A stretch of 64,000 nucleotides of DNA from Bacteroidales bacterium (GCA_024400835.1 JAKSMC010000004.1:1-64000), one strand, 5' to 3'. Shown: positions 7,556 to 15,353, counted from the stretch's first letter. A program made the numbers and translations. The notes: generated by a model from the letters alone, not told the origin.

Positions 7556-7625
7556 AGGTTTTTTCGGGTTGGACAACCCTTAAGATGTGTTTTTTGACGA
7601 CTACGGAGACAACACGGAACAACAG

Positions 7626-8957
7626 TTATTTATAATCATACGCCTCAATCTCGAACGTAAAAGTATCTTTCCCCTCAGGCAAATCGTAGAAATGCACCAT
7701 CACCTCGGGCGTTTGCTGAATGTCTCTTGCCTTCAAATCCTTTTCGTATAATCTGAAGATGTCGTTGACGCACTGTTGCGCTTCTGTTTTCGCTCCTGTC
7801 GGTTTCCCCACAAAAATGGTTATGCGATGGAACCCGCGCTTGCTGCTTGAAAAAAAGGAGGTGATTTGATTTTTTTGACGGTTTTTTAGTTTAGATTGGT
7901 GAGAACTGAAGGCGAGTTTGTCAAAAGTCTCCATGTTTTCCAATCGAACCGTGTCACAGCCCGACATCTCATTGGCATCATACTGTTTTTGGAAAAAGTA
8001 ATAATTTCTGTCTGTCACCTGCAAAATAAAAGAATAAGACATGTCGGCCTTATGGTGAAAGCATTTGGAACTATCCAATTTAAAAACAGCTCCTGTATTG
8101 TCCAACGCCAGCATTTCGGAAGGGGTTACTTCTGTTCCAAATTTGTCAAAAAATCGAAAACAGAACTCCTTTTGTGGATGAGTTACAGTCGGCAAATGAT
8201 TATCGGCAACAGTCACTGTAATGCGACTATTGTATTTCTTCGCCTTGGATTTTTCATCGGCGGGGAGATTACGTTTAAATTCCTCATCCAAAATGTCCTT
8301 GAAATGAAAATATTGGTCGAATTCCTCCGGATGTAATATTTGATAAGGTTCAAACGGATGAATAAGGATCTCAATCTTTGACGAATCTACACCATATTGT
8401 ACCAATATGTTTTTCACGCTATTTATTCTTTGTTTGCACAGTGTCTGGCCTTCTGTGTTATTCTCAAAAAGGCAAAAAGCGTTCAGTTGTATGGTGAAAT
8501 CGTTGGCTTTCTGAATTTTTCCCAACCACCGAGCTGGCTCTGTATAAATAGCATTGAAATTGGTGTCGGGAACTATACTTGCACTGTCGAAAAAAAACAT
8601 CGGCAATTGAGGTTCTGAAAAAATATAGTTCATTCTAACATGAATAGTGGTGTCGGATAAAGTTTTTGACACTTTTACATCAAAGATACTGTCGTAGTAG
8701 TGCGATTTGTGAACTCTAATTCTATGTGTGTTGTCTATGATATTATCCAACACGAAGTGCGCGGCATTTGTTTCATCAAGAGAATGGAAAACTATGGTGT
8801 CATCGATATAAACACTATAGTCTGTCACAATCTCTTCTGTCAAAGAGTCTGTGACAACTAAAGTGAATTTAAGCGATTGTGTTCTTGCTATGTTAGGCAA
8901 TGCCAACAAGAAACTTAATCCAATCCACACCAAGATATTATTTCGATACCTGCTCAT
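7626..8957 (-). CDS. Exported protein with OmpA-like domain, partner of the metalloprotease cassette
   Basis: The 443-residue product has a signal peptide (VWIGLSFLLALPNIARTQ, cleavage near residue 27). A beta-rich N-terminal domain (30-125) is followed by a region at about 135-215 (FFFDSASIVPD, then LCKQRINSVKNILVQYGVDSSKIEI) that has the layout of an OmpA C-terminal peptidoglycan-binding domain. The rest is unrecognised. Its start overlaps the preceding cassette by 20 bases. As an immunity factor it is unusually large, and it might alternatively anchor or display the toxin at the cell wall. Confidence 0.55.
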   Translation of the reverse strand: MSRYRNNILVWIGLSFLLALPNIARTQSLKFTLVVTDSLTEEIVTDYSVYIDDTIVFHSLDETNAAHFVLDNIIDNTHRIRVHKSHYYDSIFDVKVSKTLSDTTIHVRMNYIFSEPQLPMFFFDSASIVPDTNFNAIYTEPARWLGKIQKANDFTIQLNAFCLFENNTEGQTLCKQRINSVKNILVQYGVDSSKIEILIHPFEPYQILHPEEFDQYFHFKDILDEEFKRNLPADEKSKAKKYNSRITVTVADNHLPTVTHPQKEFCFRFFDKFGTEVTPSEMLALDNTGAVFKLDSSKCFHHKADMSYSFILQVTDRNYYFFQKQYDANEMSGCDTVRLENMETFDKLAFSSHQSKLKNRQKNQITSFFSSSKRGFHRITIFVGKPTGAKTEAQQCVNDIFRLYEKDLKARDIQQTPEVMVHFYDLPEGKDTFTFEIEAYDYK

Positions 8958-9945
8958 ATAGGGCCTTCCTTTCTATTTGCTCATTTTCCTTTATTTCTAT
9001 CATATCAGATGGTGTCTCAATAAAATCAGAATTATACGTAGAGGGGATTCCATCCTTAAAACGACCATTATTATACAATTTAAGTATGTTTTCGCAAAAA
9101 TCAATAAAATGAATTGCCCTTATATGAACTCCACCTCCATACTTGAAAAGAACGTCTTGTTCATTTTCGTTGCCTGTCAAATGTTGTCTTAATCCAAACC
9201 CATGAAACATTTCGTGAATAAATTGTTTGGCGCCAATTGCAATCAATCCACCGCCATGATCACCCCATCCCATTGCATCACTTTCCGACTGTCCGGAATA
9301 TTGTTGTAATTCTTGAATATTGTGTACTATTGATGCTATCATACTTCCTCCATACCCAGGCGAATTGTATGAATATTTTTTCCCGGTTTGAGGATCTACT
9401 CCGGTTACTTGACAATTAAGATCACTTATATCTTTAAGGTTATTATCTACTGTTTTGTTATTGCTTAAAGATTCTGTTACGACAAAAGTAACATTAACTG
9501 TCACAATCCAGGGCTTATTGTTCTCGTCGTAGTATGTGTATGAGTTAAAACCTTGTTTGACACCTTCTTTCCACGTGTTATTGGCTTCAATTGCAGCAGC
9601 TCTCGCACCTTCACCATATACAAAGATTATTGACTTTATAACGATTTCGCCACCTCCATTGGCTTTTGGGGTAACTGTAATTATTCCTGCTTTTCCCTTA
9701 GAATCAACAAATAATATTGGCGAATTATATGAAAAAGAATATGGACTTATTCCTGGTAAAAATTCACTTTGAAAATCCACTCCCCACCAGCGTCCCAGTC
9801 TCGTGTCGTACTGTCGGAACTCATACCCAGTTAAACCGCCTTCTCCGTACACCTCCCCGTCGCATTCCTGCCCGTTGAAGAAGTACCGATAACCCCCATT
9901 AGCGGAACGAGGCGAACTTTGCTGATATGTGGTGAAGTGGATCAT
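8938..9945 (-). CDS. RHS-core cassette with zinc-metalloprotease-like toxin domain
   Basis: The head is a diverged copy of the cassette leader (MIHFTTYQQSSPRSANGGY, GQECDGEVYGEGG, YDTRLGRWWGVD). The C-terminal domain carries a metalloprotease signature, HEMFH at 244-248 followed by G251 and H255. This resembles the metzincin motif HExxHxxGxxH but with the third His one residue later. Its ATG overlaps the stop of the lipoprotein gene upstream (ATGA), and the usual TATCTTCG box is absent, so it should be translated from the upstream transcript. It is probably a secreted protease effector; the substrate is unknown. Confidence 0.6.
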   Translation of the reverse strand: MIHFTTYQQSSPRSANGGYRYFFNGQECDGEVYGEGGLTGYEFRQYDTRLGRWWGVDFQSEFLPGISPYSFSYNSPILFVDSKGKAGIITVTPKANGGGEIVIKSIIFVYGEGARAAAIEANNTWKEGVKQGFNSYTYYDENNKPWIVTVNVTFVVTESLSNNKTVDNNLKDISDLNCQVTGVDPQTGKKYSYNSPGYGGSMIASIVHNIQELQQYSGQSESDAMGWGDHGGGLIAIGAKQFIHEMFHGFGLRQHLTGNENEQDVLFKYGGGVHIRAIHFIDFCENILKLYNNGRFKDGIPSTYNSDFIETPSDMIEIKENEQIERKALYEQVSK

Positions 9946-10643
9946 TGCGCAGTAGATTTTTTACGGTCAAACGACATTTTCGTGCCACAATTTCCGTGGT
10001 ATGGTTGCCCCCATCTCATTACATCAAAGTTACACGAAATGATTGAGTCGGAGTTGTGTGGCGTGTAGTACCAGTATGTACCATCTGTGGACAATTTTTC
10101 ACCGTTCACATAATACACAGGGTTAAGGTCCGGATTCGAACTGATATAATTCGGGAGCAGCCGGACAACCCTGTTCCCCTTTTTGTCATAAAACTCACCA
10201 GCATATTCAATTCCAAGCAGTTCTACCTGATAATGGGATTGGTAAAACGACTCTATTTCATATTCTAAAGCGTAAAGCTGCACCACTCGGACCATCAAAG
10301 CAAAATTCTTCGAATCCATTTCCGTCCCGTTAATACCATAAGGCCAATGAATATCGTACCTTTTCATTAGGGAACGGAGTTCTTTGTATTTCTCCCGATA
10401 CGGCTCTTGACTGGCGATCAATTGGTTGCATTTCGCCATAATCTCGTCTGCATATTCGCACCTGCGCATTTTTTCATTACTTTTCGACAATTGATTGCAA
10501 TGGGTGTATCGGTCCTCCACCAGATTGGCGAGCATTATTTCGAGGTCTGATTGTTCAGACTGTTGTTGTGCTTTTTGATTGCAACTTGAAATGATAGCAG
10601 AACACAACACTAATAAAAAAAGTATTGTTGATTTATTTTTCAT
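9942..10643 (-). CDS. Lipoprotein inside the six-gene toxin operon
   Basis: The start at 10643 (MKNKSTILFLLVLCSAIISSCN, lipobox ISSC) is chosen because upstream in-frame starts lack any signal. The 233-residue product has a Gln-rich linker, a helical part (about 30-120) and a beta-rich C-terminus. It overlaps DUF3791 by 11 bases and the RHS metalloprotease cassette by 4. Whether it protects against the ART-like toxin, the protease or an earlier cassette cannot be told. No family is recognised. Confidence 0.55.
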   Translation of the reverse strand: MKNKSTILFLLVLCSAIISSCNQKAQQQSEQSDLEIMLANLVEDRYTHCNQLSKSNEKMRRCEYADEIMAKCNQLIASQEPYREKYKELRSLMKRYDIHWPYGINGTEMDSKNFALMVRVVQLYALEYEIESFYQSHYQVELLGIEYAGEFYDKKGNRVVRLLPNYISSNPDLNPVYYVNGEKLSTDGTYWYYTPHNSDSIISCNFDVMRWGQPYHGNCGTKMSFDRKKSTAQ

Positions 10644-10920
10644 TTGAATGTTTTTTGCTGTACTTGCAGAGTCTTTTCGCGGAACACCCGATTTCGAGTT
10701 GTGAATTTTTCTCTTGGGACATCTCAGCATAAAGCGCGACTGGTCCTTCATGCCAGAGTTTGGTCTCTTCAACCTCCAGTTTTCGGTAGAAATCCGAATT
10801 GTAAATGCGGCGAATGGCCTCCACCACACTTGCACCGGTATCCTCCGACAACATTCCTGCTAACCAGCTCACTTTTGAGGGAAGTATAAGATATAGGTTG
10901 TCTTGAGTGATGTTTGTCAT
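10633..10920 (-). CDS. DUF3791 family protein (second copy), TA-associated
   Basis: The 95-residue product has the DUF3791 pattern (SWLAGMLSEDTGASVVEAIRRIYNSDFYRKLEVEETKLWHEGP). DUF3791 genes regularly flank DUF3990 genes in Bacteroidales and are regarded as toxin-antitoxin components. It overlaps the DUF3990 stop by 4 bases. The basic C-terminal extension after about residue 68 is longer than I expect for the family. Confidence 0.65.
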   Translation of the reverse strand: MTNITQDNLYLILPSKVSWLAGMLSEDTGASVVEAIRRIYNSDFYRKLEVEETKLWHEGPVALYAEMSQEKNSQLEIGCSAKRLCKYSKKHSNEK

Positions 10921-11402
10921 AACAATATTGTTTTGGCTTTGATGAATGATATGGCTTCCAATGCCTTGGGAGTGTGAAAAAGATATTGATCCACCAATTT
11001 GTAAGTCTTCAACTCTGCAATTAGATTCTGTTTGCTGAGCAGACCGCCCTCATAAAGTGCAAACGCGGCATAAACCTTGTCGTTGGCCACGGGACCATAA
11101 ACGACATCGTAATCGTGGGTGAAACCTCTTTCTGTACGGTTTCTCATCACAAAATCAAGCCATTCTTCCGTCGGAGATTCGAAAGACAGACTGTTGAGGT
11201 GCTCTAACGATTCAGTGTTCAAAGAATACTCGTTGACATAGCCTTTGTTTGCAAAAGCCTCCCTCATGCGACGGCGCACCCATTCTTCCGCCTGCTCGAA
11301 AGATGTGGTTGCATAGAAACCAGCGCCATAGTCCAAAGTGCGGTTTGGCACTCTTATTTCTGGTGTCTCGATACGTTCCAAACTCCCGTGATATAGAATC
11401 AT
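10917..11402 (-). CDS. DUF3990 protein, predicted ADP-ribosyltransferase-fold toxin
   Basis: The 161-residue product opens with ILYHGSLERIETPEI and has LDYGAGFYATTSFEQAEEW at about 28-46. This is the characteristic DUF3990 pattern, related to ADP-ribosyltransferase folds (HG near the N-terminus, then GFYxT). It lies between two DUF3791 genes with 4-base overlaps on both sides. The likely role is an ADP-ribosylating toxin of a toxin-antitoxin module. Target unknown. Confidence 0.7.
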   Translation of the reverse strand: MILYHGSLERIETPEIRVPNRTLDYGAGFYATTSFEQAEEWVRRRMREAFANKGYVNEYSLNTESLEHLNSLSFESPTEEWLDFVMRNRTERGFTHDYDVVYGPVANDKVYAAFALYEGGLLSKQNLIAELKTYKLVDQYLFHTPKALEAISFIKAKTILL

Positions 11403-11623
11403 AACATCTGTTTTTGTCTTATATGAATGAATTCGTCAATATCCTCCAAAATCCACTGATGGCTTTGAGTGTGCAGAATTTCATAATTCTCTACCAAGTA
11501 ATCAAGCACGCCATAGTTGTCGAGCAATGCCATTGCCTCGCCACCCGTCAACTGCTTTGCGTGCTTGTACTGTTCCACGCAAAACGACACAAAATACGAT
11601 AAGTCCTGCTGTTTTTTCTCCAT
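11399..11623 (-). CDS. DUF3791 family protein (first copy), candidate antitoxin
   Basis: The start at 11623 (MEKKQQDLSYFVSFC) matches the usual DUF3791 start; an in-frame start at 11665 would lie inside the promoter box. It has the motif FCVEQYKHAKQLTGGEAMALLDNYGVLDYL and a C-terminal DDI/EFI helix. As first gene of the overlapping operon it is well placed to be the antitoxin. Confidence 0.7.
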   Translation of the reverse strand: MEKKQQDLSYFVSFCVEQYKHAKQLTGGEAMALLDNYGVLDYLVENYEILHTQSHQWILEDIDEFIHIRQKQML

Positions 11624-11662
11624 TTTTATTCTTGTTTGTGGAATTTCAAGTTTTTCATGCGG

Positions 11663-11670
11663 CAAAGATA
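11663..11670 (-). promoter_or_regulatory. -7 box of the six-gene operon
   Basis: Minus strand TATCTTTG lies 39 bases upstream of the ATG at 11623. It would drive the whole overlapping series from DUF3791 to the OmpA-like gene, since the internal cassette start at 9945 lacks its own box. No clear -33 TTG. Confidence 0.55.
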
Positions 11671-11700
11671 CATTATTTATCTATATGTTGACATAGGATT

Positions 11701-11715
11701 CCTGGCGCGGAGATA
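11701..11715 (-). other. Relic of a cassette start block
   Basis: On the minus strand the sequence reads TATCTCCG-CGCC-AGG, a copy of TATCTTCG-CGCC-ATG with one change in the box and the start codon destroyed. It lies between the lipoprotein gene at 11729 and the TA operon and marks a lost cassette. Confidence 0.5.
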
Positions 11716-11728
11716 GGAGATTTGTTAA

Positions 11729-12310
11729 TCAAAATCTAATGGTAACCGAATCCATTTTGTTCAGAATTGCATCCGAATAGTCAAACATTTCATGCAACGT
11801 GTCGATTCTGTACGGACAATACGAATTGCCGATAACTGTCAAACTTTCAATTTGACTATCTATTGTAGGTGAGAAAGAAGGGTAATATGTCAATTTTCCT
11901 ATAGCATATCTACCACACGTCCCATTTTCCTCCTCTTTGATTAGTTCCTCGGCAAATTCCTTGTAAAAGAGCAACTTTTTGTCAGATGTGATTATGATCA
12001 TCCTATATTCCGTGTTTTTATTTTTTCCAAACAGACTGGCAAACAATATGTTGTCGCGAATAGGGAAAACTTCTTCTATTGAAATGCCCTGACTGTGACC
12101 ATCAAGACTTGAATTAATCTTTACGGGCCATTTTTCTGCTTCAACGAAACACGGTATAGAATCTTTATATGGCCTCAAAAAATCATATATTTCACCAACT
12201 TTATTTTCTAAAGTTCTGGTTTTTATCAACGAAGTAGGCTGGCACGAAACCAGCATAACAACAACTATTAAAAAACAATTTAGTACAAGACAAAATTTCA
12301 AATTTTTCAT
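11729..12310 (-). CDS. Lipoprotein, candidate immunity protein
   Basis: The 193-residue product has a lipoprotein signal (MKNLKFCLVLNCFLIVVVMLVSCQ, lipobox LVSC). The mature domain is mixed alpha/beta with no family I recognise. It follows the truncated cassette and membrane gene at 12346-12832 after a 35-base gap and could belong to that unit or to the relic at 11701. Confidence 0.5.
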   Translation of the reverse strand: MKNLKFCLVLNCFLIVVVMLVSCQPTSLIKTRTLENKVGEIYDFLRPYKDSIPCFVEAEKWPVKINSSLDGHSQGISIEEVFPIRDNILFASLFGKNKNTEYRMIIITSDKKLLFYKEFAEELIKEEENGTCGRYAIGKLTYYPSFSPTIDSQIESLTVIGNSYCPYRIDTLHEMFDYSDAILNKMDSVTIRF

Positions 12311-12345
12311 TATTTTGCTGATATATAGTAGGTTATCAACAAATT

Positions 12346-12630
12346 TTATTGGTGACTTTTTTTAACGAACGACTTGATAATGTATGTTATTGTCCACAAC
12401 AATGCAGATATAGCCATGACCAATAATCTAACATTCTGCTTCTGATGGATCACCTGCTTCTCTTTGGCATACAATGCAGGGCACGACAGGATATTGCTCT
12501 CAACCTCGTACTTTTCTGTCACCAATAGACTTAAATACGCATTGAATTCTATTAGAAACAACACGATTAAAACAACGAGTATCACATTCAACACTATGTG
12601 AAGAGTCCTGCTATTTACTTTTCTTTGCAT
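12346..12630 (-). CDS. Two-helix membrane protein, candidate immunity
   Basis: The 94-residue product has two membrane segments (about 11-30 and 68-86) separated by a polar loop with one Cys. It starts inside the truncated RHS cassette (20-base overlap). Its last 20 residues are duplicated, inverted, at 6149. The architecture suits immunity to a pore-forming or membrane-targeting toxin, but the toxin portion is no longer present upstream. Confidence 0.55.
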   Translation of the reverse strand: MQRKVNSRTLHIVLNVILVVLIVLFLIEFNAYLSLLVTEKYEVESNILSCPALYAKEKQVIHQKQNVRLLVMAISALLWTITYIIKSFVKKSHQ

Positions 12631-12832
12631 TTTCTTTTATGTTTTTAGTGCAATCATAGATGCGGGAGGGGCCATCAGAGGATGCGTATTTGTCCATTAT
12701 TGCATCAATCATCAATTGCAAACCGCCTTCCCCGTACACCTCATTATCACTCTCCTGCCCGTTGAAGAGGTACCGATAACCCCCATTGGCGGAACGGGAG
12801 GATTGTGGCCGATATGTGGTTGTGGAAATCAT
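12611..12832 (-). CDS. Truncated RHS cassette with 36-residue tail
   Basis: The 73-residue product has the full 37-residue leader ([18 protein letters not shown] to DNEVYGEGG). It then jumps to a short polar tail (LQLMIDAIMDKYASSDG to KENAKKSK), with no RGRWxVDP core and no toxin domain. It may be an internal deletion that kept only the end of a toxin. The reading frame and its overlap with the membrane gene are intact, so it may still be translated. Confidence 0.5.
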   Translation of the reverse strand: MISTTTYRPQSSRSANGGYRYLFNGQESDNEVYGEGGLQLMIDAIMDKYASSDGPSRIYDCTKNIKENAKKSK

Positions 12833-12836
12833 GGCG

Positions 12837-12844
12837 CGAAGATA
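12837..12844 (-). promoter_or_regulatory. -7-like box of cassette at 12832
   Basis: Minus strand TATCTTCG-CGCC-ATG block as in the other cassettes. No TTG at -33 spacing. A GTTGTT...TTGTCGTC stretch lies about 55-70 bases further upstream. Confidence 0.45.
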
Positions 12845-12914
12845 GTGAATTTTAGGGTTAGAGAGACATATAAATTGATTTTTGAAGACGACAAGAACAA
12901 CTATGACAAGGTTG

Positions 12915-13538
12915 TCAATTTCTGTTGTTCAGATGCCGTCTGGCATACTCTTTCTTATAGCGTTTCAGTACTCTGTTGGCATCAGGAGCGTTTAGGTGGT
13001 GTGGATTGTAGGGCTTCCATTCTCCATTCTTCCACATAAATCCTGCATACTCCACTTGTGGATTCCGGCAATCGTAGATTCGAACAGTGGACAACTTGCC
13101 ATAACCATATCTGGTGGCACAAGAAAAATCTCTTCCTCGATAACTAATTTTCCAACTTTCAAGTTCAACAAATCCAAACATATCATAATAGATGTATTGG
13201 GAATCCGTACATTCCCCCAAACAATAATGCTTTTCATTTCCCAATCTGCCATTTGAATGAAAAGTTACTGCTTTGCCATGAAGCAATCCGTTCAAATAGT
13301 TGCATTGTTTGTATAACTGCCCACTAGGATAATACTTTTGCACTATCGAATCATACCCTAACGTATCATATAATATCTTGGTGTGATTGAAGAAATCTGC
13401 CTCTATTTTATTACGACTTTCAGCAAGGCTCAGCTCAAACATCTGACTTCTCGATAAGGAATCCTGCGTTTGTGCCGTAAGGTCAATTACTGCACAAAAC
13501 AAAAAGAGAAACAGAGAGAGAGAGTTTGATATTCTCAT
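12915..13538 (-). CDS. Exported YwqK-type MORN-repeat antitoxin
   Basis: The start at 13538 (MRISNSLSLFLFLFCAVIDLTAQ) gives a signal peptide; the upstream in-frame start at 13574 does not. The mature protein contains MORN-variant repeats (YYPSGQLYKQCNYLNGLLHG, then FHSNGRLGNEKHY, then YYDMFGFVELE). These are the hallmark of the YwqK family, annotated as toxin-antitoxin antitoxins and frequent next to polymorphic toxins. It follows the decayed cassette at 13585-13873, whose toxin it presumably neutralised. Confidence 0.6.
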   Translation of the reverse strand: MRISNSLSLFLFLFCAVIDLTAQTQDSLSRSQMFELSLAESRNKIEADFFNHTKILYDTLGYDSIVQKYYPSGQLYKQCNYLNGLLHGKAVTFHSNGRLGNEKHYCLGECTDSQYIYYDMFGFVELESWKISYRGRDFSCATRYGYGKLSTVRIYDCRNPQVEYAGFMWKNGEWKPYNPHHLNAPDANRVLKRYKKEYARRHLNNRN

Positions 13539-13584
13539 TATTTTTTCAAAAAGCACATTGACACTCGTAGTCATAATCGAATAT

Positions 13585-13873
13585 TTAATAATTATCTTCC
13601 CACATAAGAGCTTCTTTACCAGAAGGATTCAATTCCTGTCCATTCTCATCTTTTAGATGGCCAGATTGGGCAGATTGATAGCCATTTTCCTCCAACCACT
13701 CTGTGTATTTGTCTGGAAACATCACTTCATAATAAATATGTCCAGAATTCAGCGGTTAAACTCACCCCTTCCCCGTACACCTCATTATCGCTCTCCTGCC
13801 CGTTGAAGAAGTACCGATAACCCCCATTGGCGGAACGGGAGGATTGTGGCCGATATGTGGTTGTGGAAATCAT
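13585..13873 (-). pseudogene. Frameshifted RHS cassette
   Basis: From ATG 13873 the minus strand encodes the intact leader through GEGVSLTAEFW, then TYLL and a TGA at 13727-13729 (48 residues). In another frame the strand continues as a coding-like toxin tail (YYEVMFPDKYTEWLEENGY, then GHLKDENGQELNPSGKEAL) ending TAA at 13585-13587. Head and tail are joined out of frame, so the cassette cannot make a head-tail protein. The YwqK-type gene follows 46 bases later. Confidence 0.65.
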
Positions 13874-13877
13874 GGCG

Positions 13878-13885
13878 CGAAGATA
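13878..13885 (-). promoter_or_regulatory. -7-like box of the frameshifted cassette
   Basis: Minus strand AATCC-TATCTTCG-CGCC-ATG. The five bases before the box are the same as at 3264 and 4746. Confidence 0.45.
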
Positions 13886-13916
13886 GGATTAATTTCGATA
13901 ATAGAAATGATTTTGA

Positions 13917-14822
13917 TTAATATTTGAGGACAACTAAAATTTGGTACTTTCCCAGAATAGATTTGAGTTCATAGTAACTTTGAGTATTCCTCAATTCATT
14001 TAGAAATATTTCTGTGTCAAATCCTTCGTATGACAAAGGTGACAGCTTGAAAAAGTGCAAATTGGTCATTATCCCTTCGGTGTTCAATAATGCGAGAATG
14101 CCTAATTCTATAACAATCTGCCGGTCTGAATAGTCAGGGTATCGTTCGCGCAGCCGATGTTGTTCCACAAACCAGCGTACTTGTTCGTCATCATCCAACA
14201 ATGCGAATATGTACTGCTTAAGTTCCGAATATGAAATGAGAGGCGATGAATCAAATAGCTGCTTGTGCCCGTGCTTTTTGCAGGAAATGGTTTTGGTGGG
14301 AACATGTCCCAAAATGCCGTGCCATGAATAAGGGCAATAATCCGTCGGGGATATTCCGGTTTCTCGAACATATTGTAACCCGTGCAATTTCACTGTATCC
14401 CACCATTGGAGGTAACTGCGGTAAACTTCATTGATGGTGGAATCCATACTGAAATGCGGTGAACCGCAACGAGCGTAAGTGAAATCCAACAAGCGTTTTT
14501 GGGTACTGTCGTTGAGCAGTGCATAAACAGTGTTCCCGTTATCCACTTTGTAAAGACGGAAAATAATCTCCATTTCATGCAACTGATTGGAACTGTAGGT
14601 GCCATAACAATACTTGCCTGAAAGAGCCCCTCGAGATGTTTCCTTCTCATCCAGCTTGTAGAAAGGCTCGTCATTAACAGGAGACACATCTGGGCTCTTG
14701 TGGGCTGCCACCAACGCACGATAGCACTTTTCCAATTGCTTTTCCTCGTTCTGCTGGGCAAAACAGGTTAGTTTACAAAAAAACAAGCAAGAAATAATAA
14801 CAACTATATTAACGTATTTCAT
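13917..14822 (-). CDS. Exported protein of unknown function in the cassette island
   Basis: The 301-residue product has a signal peptide (MKYVNIVVIISCLFFCKLTCFAQ). The mature part is mixed, with a Cys/His segment (HGILGHVPTKTISCKKHGHK, about 165-185) and a helical C-terminus. No family is recognised. It lies upstream of the decayed cassette on the same strand and could be an immunity-type gene of a further lost cassette. Confidence 0.5.
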   Translation of the reverse strand: MKYVNIVVIISCLFFCKLTCFAQQNEEKQLEKCYRALVAAHKSPDVSPVNDEPFYKLDEKETSRGALSGKYCYGTYSSNQLHEMEIIFRLYKVDNGNTVYALLNDSTQKRLLDFTYARCGSPHFSMDSTINEVYRSYLQWWDTVKLHGLQYVRETGISPTDYCPYSWHGILGHVPTKTISCKKHGHKQLFDSSPLISYSELKQYIFALLDDDEQVRWFVEQHRLRERYPDYSDRQIVIELGILALLNTEGIMTNLHFFKLSPLSYEGFDTEIFLNELRNTQSYYELKSILGKYQILVVLKY

Positions 14823-14860
14823 TACGACAATGGGGAAAGGTTAGGATAATATTCTCTATT

Positions 14861-15130
14861 TCAATCATCTTGTATTAACTCTGACACTAATGTAAAAAAC
14901 AAACCTCCACACAACGAAAAACAAACGATTTTAGACATGTGTTCATAAACGTATTGCCACGTATTATGAGTGGGTTTAGAATAAGTGGCAGTTTTCCATC
15001 TACTATCTCCACTGCCACTTTTATAATGAATCACTAAGATAGCGAATGAAAGTAACAAAAAGAACATGTATTTTTTAACGAGACGTCTGATTTTCTTTTT
15101 CTGTTGATTGCGTTTGATTGGGTTTTTCAT
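14861..15130 (-). CDS. Small two-helix membrane protein
   Basis: The start at 15130 (MKNPIKRNQQKKKIRRL) gives a basic N-terminus followed by a membrane segment (MFFLLLSFAILVI), a polar loop and a second one (IVCFSLCGGLFFTLV), 89 residues in all. The in-frame start at 15205 would add 25 residues. Function unknown; it closes the island at the right. Confidence 0.4.
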   Translation of the reverse strand: MKNPIKRNQQKKKIRRLVKKYMFFLLLSFAILVIHYKSGSGDSRWKTATYSKPTHNTWQYVYEHMSKIVCFSLCGGLFFTLVSELIQDD

Positions 15131-15345
15131 TGCTTTGTTCTGGCCTCGAAAAAAACAAGGCATTTTTTTGTTGTTAAATGAGTTGCAAAAATACAATAAT
15201 TTCAATAAGTTGCATTTCTTTCATTTTATTGTTTTTGTGTCGTACACATAATTCTCTACGGTTGAGTAATTATGTTTCCAAAAATTGCGGACAATTGAAT
15301 TTGGCGTTTCTTGAAAAATCATTCGCTGCTTTCGTGCAAAAAGTG

Positions 15346-15353
15346 TACTTTTG
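15346..15353 (+). promoter_or_regulatory. -7 box upstream of the SGNH protein
   Basis: TACTTTTG matches TAnnTTTG and lies 18 bases before the ATG at 15372. The -33 element is not clear. Confidence 0.5.

Noticed and set aside
10120-10140. GGATTCGAACT, resembling a tRNA T-arm
   Set aside because: It lies inside a lipoprotein gene and no acceptor, D or anticodon arm fits around it. No tRNA or rRNA gene was recognised anywhere in the window.
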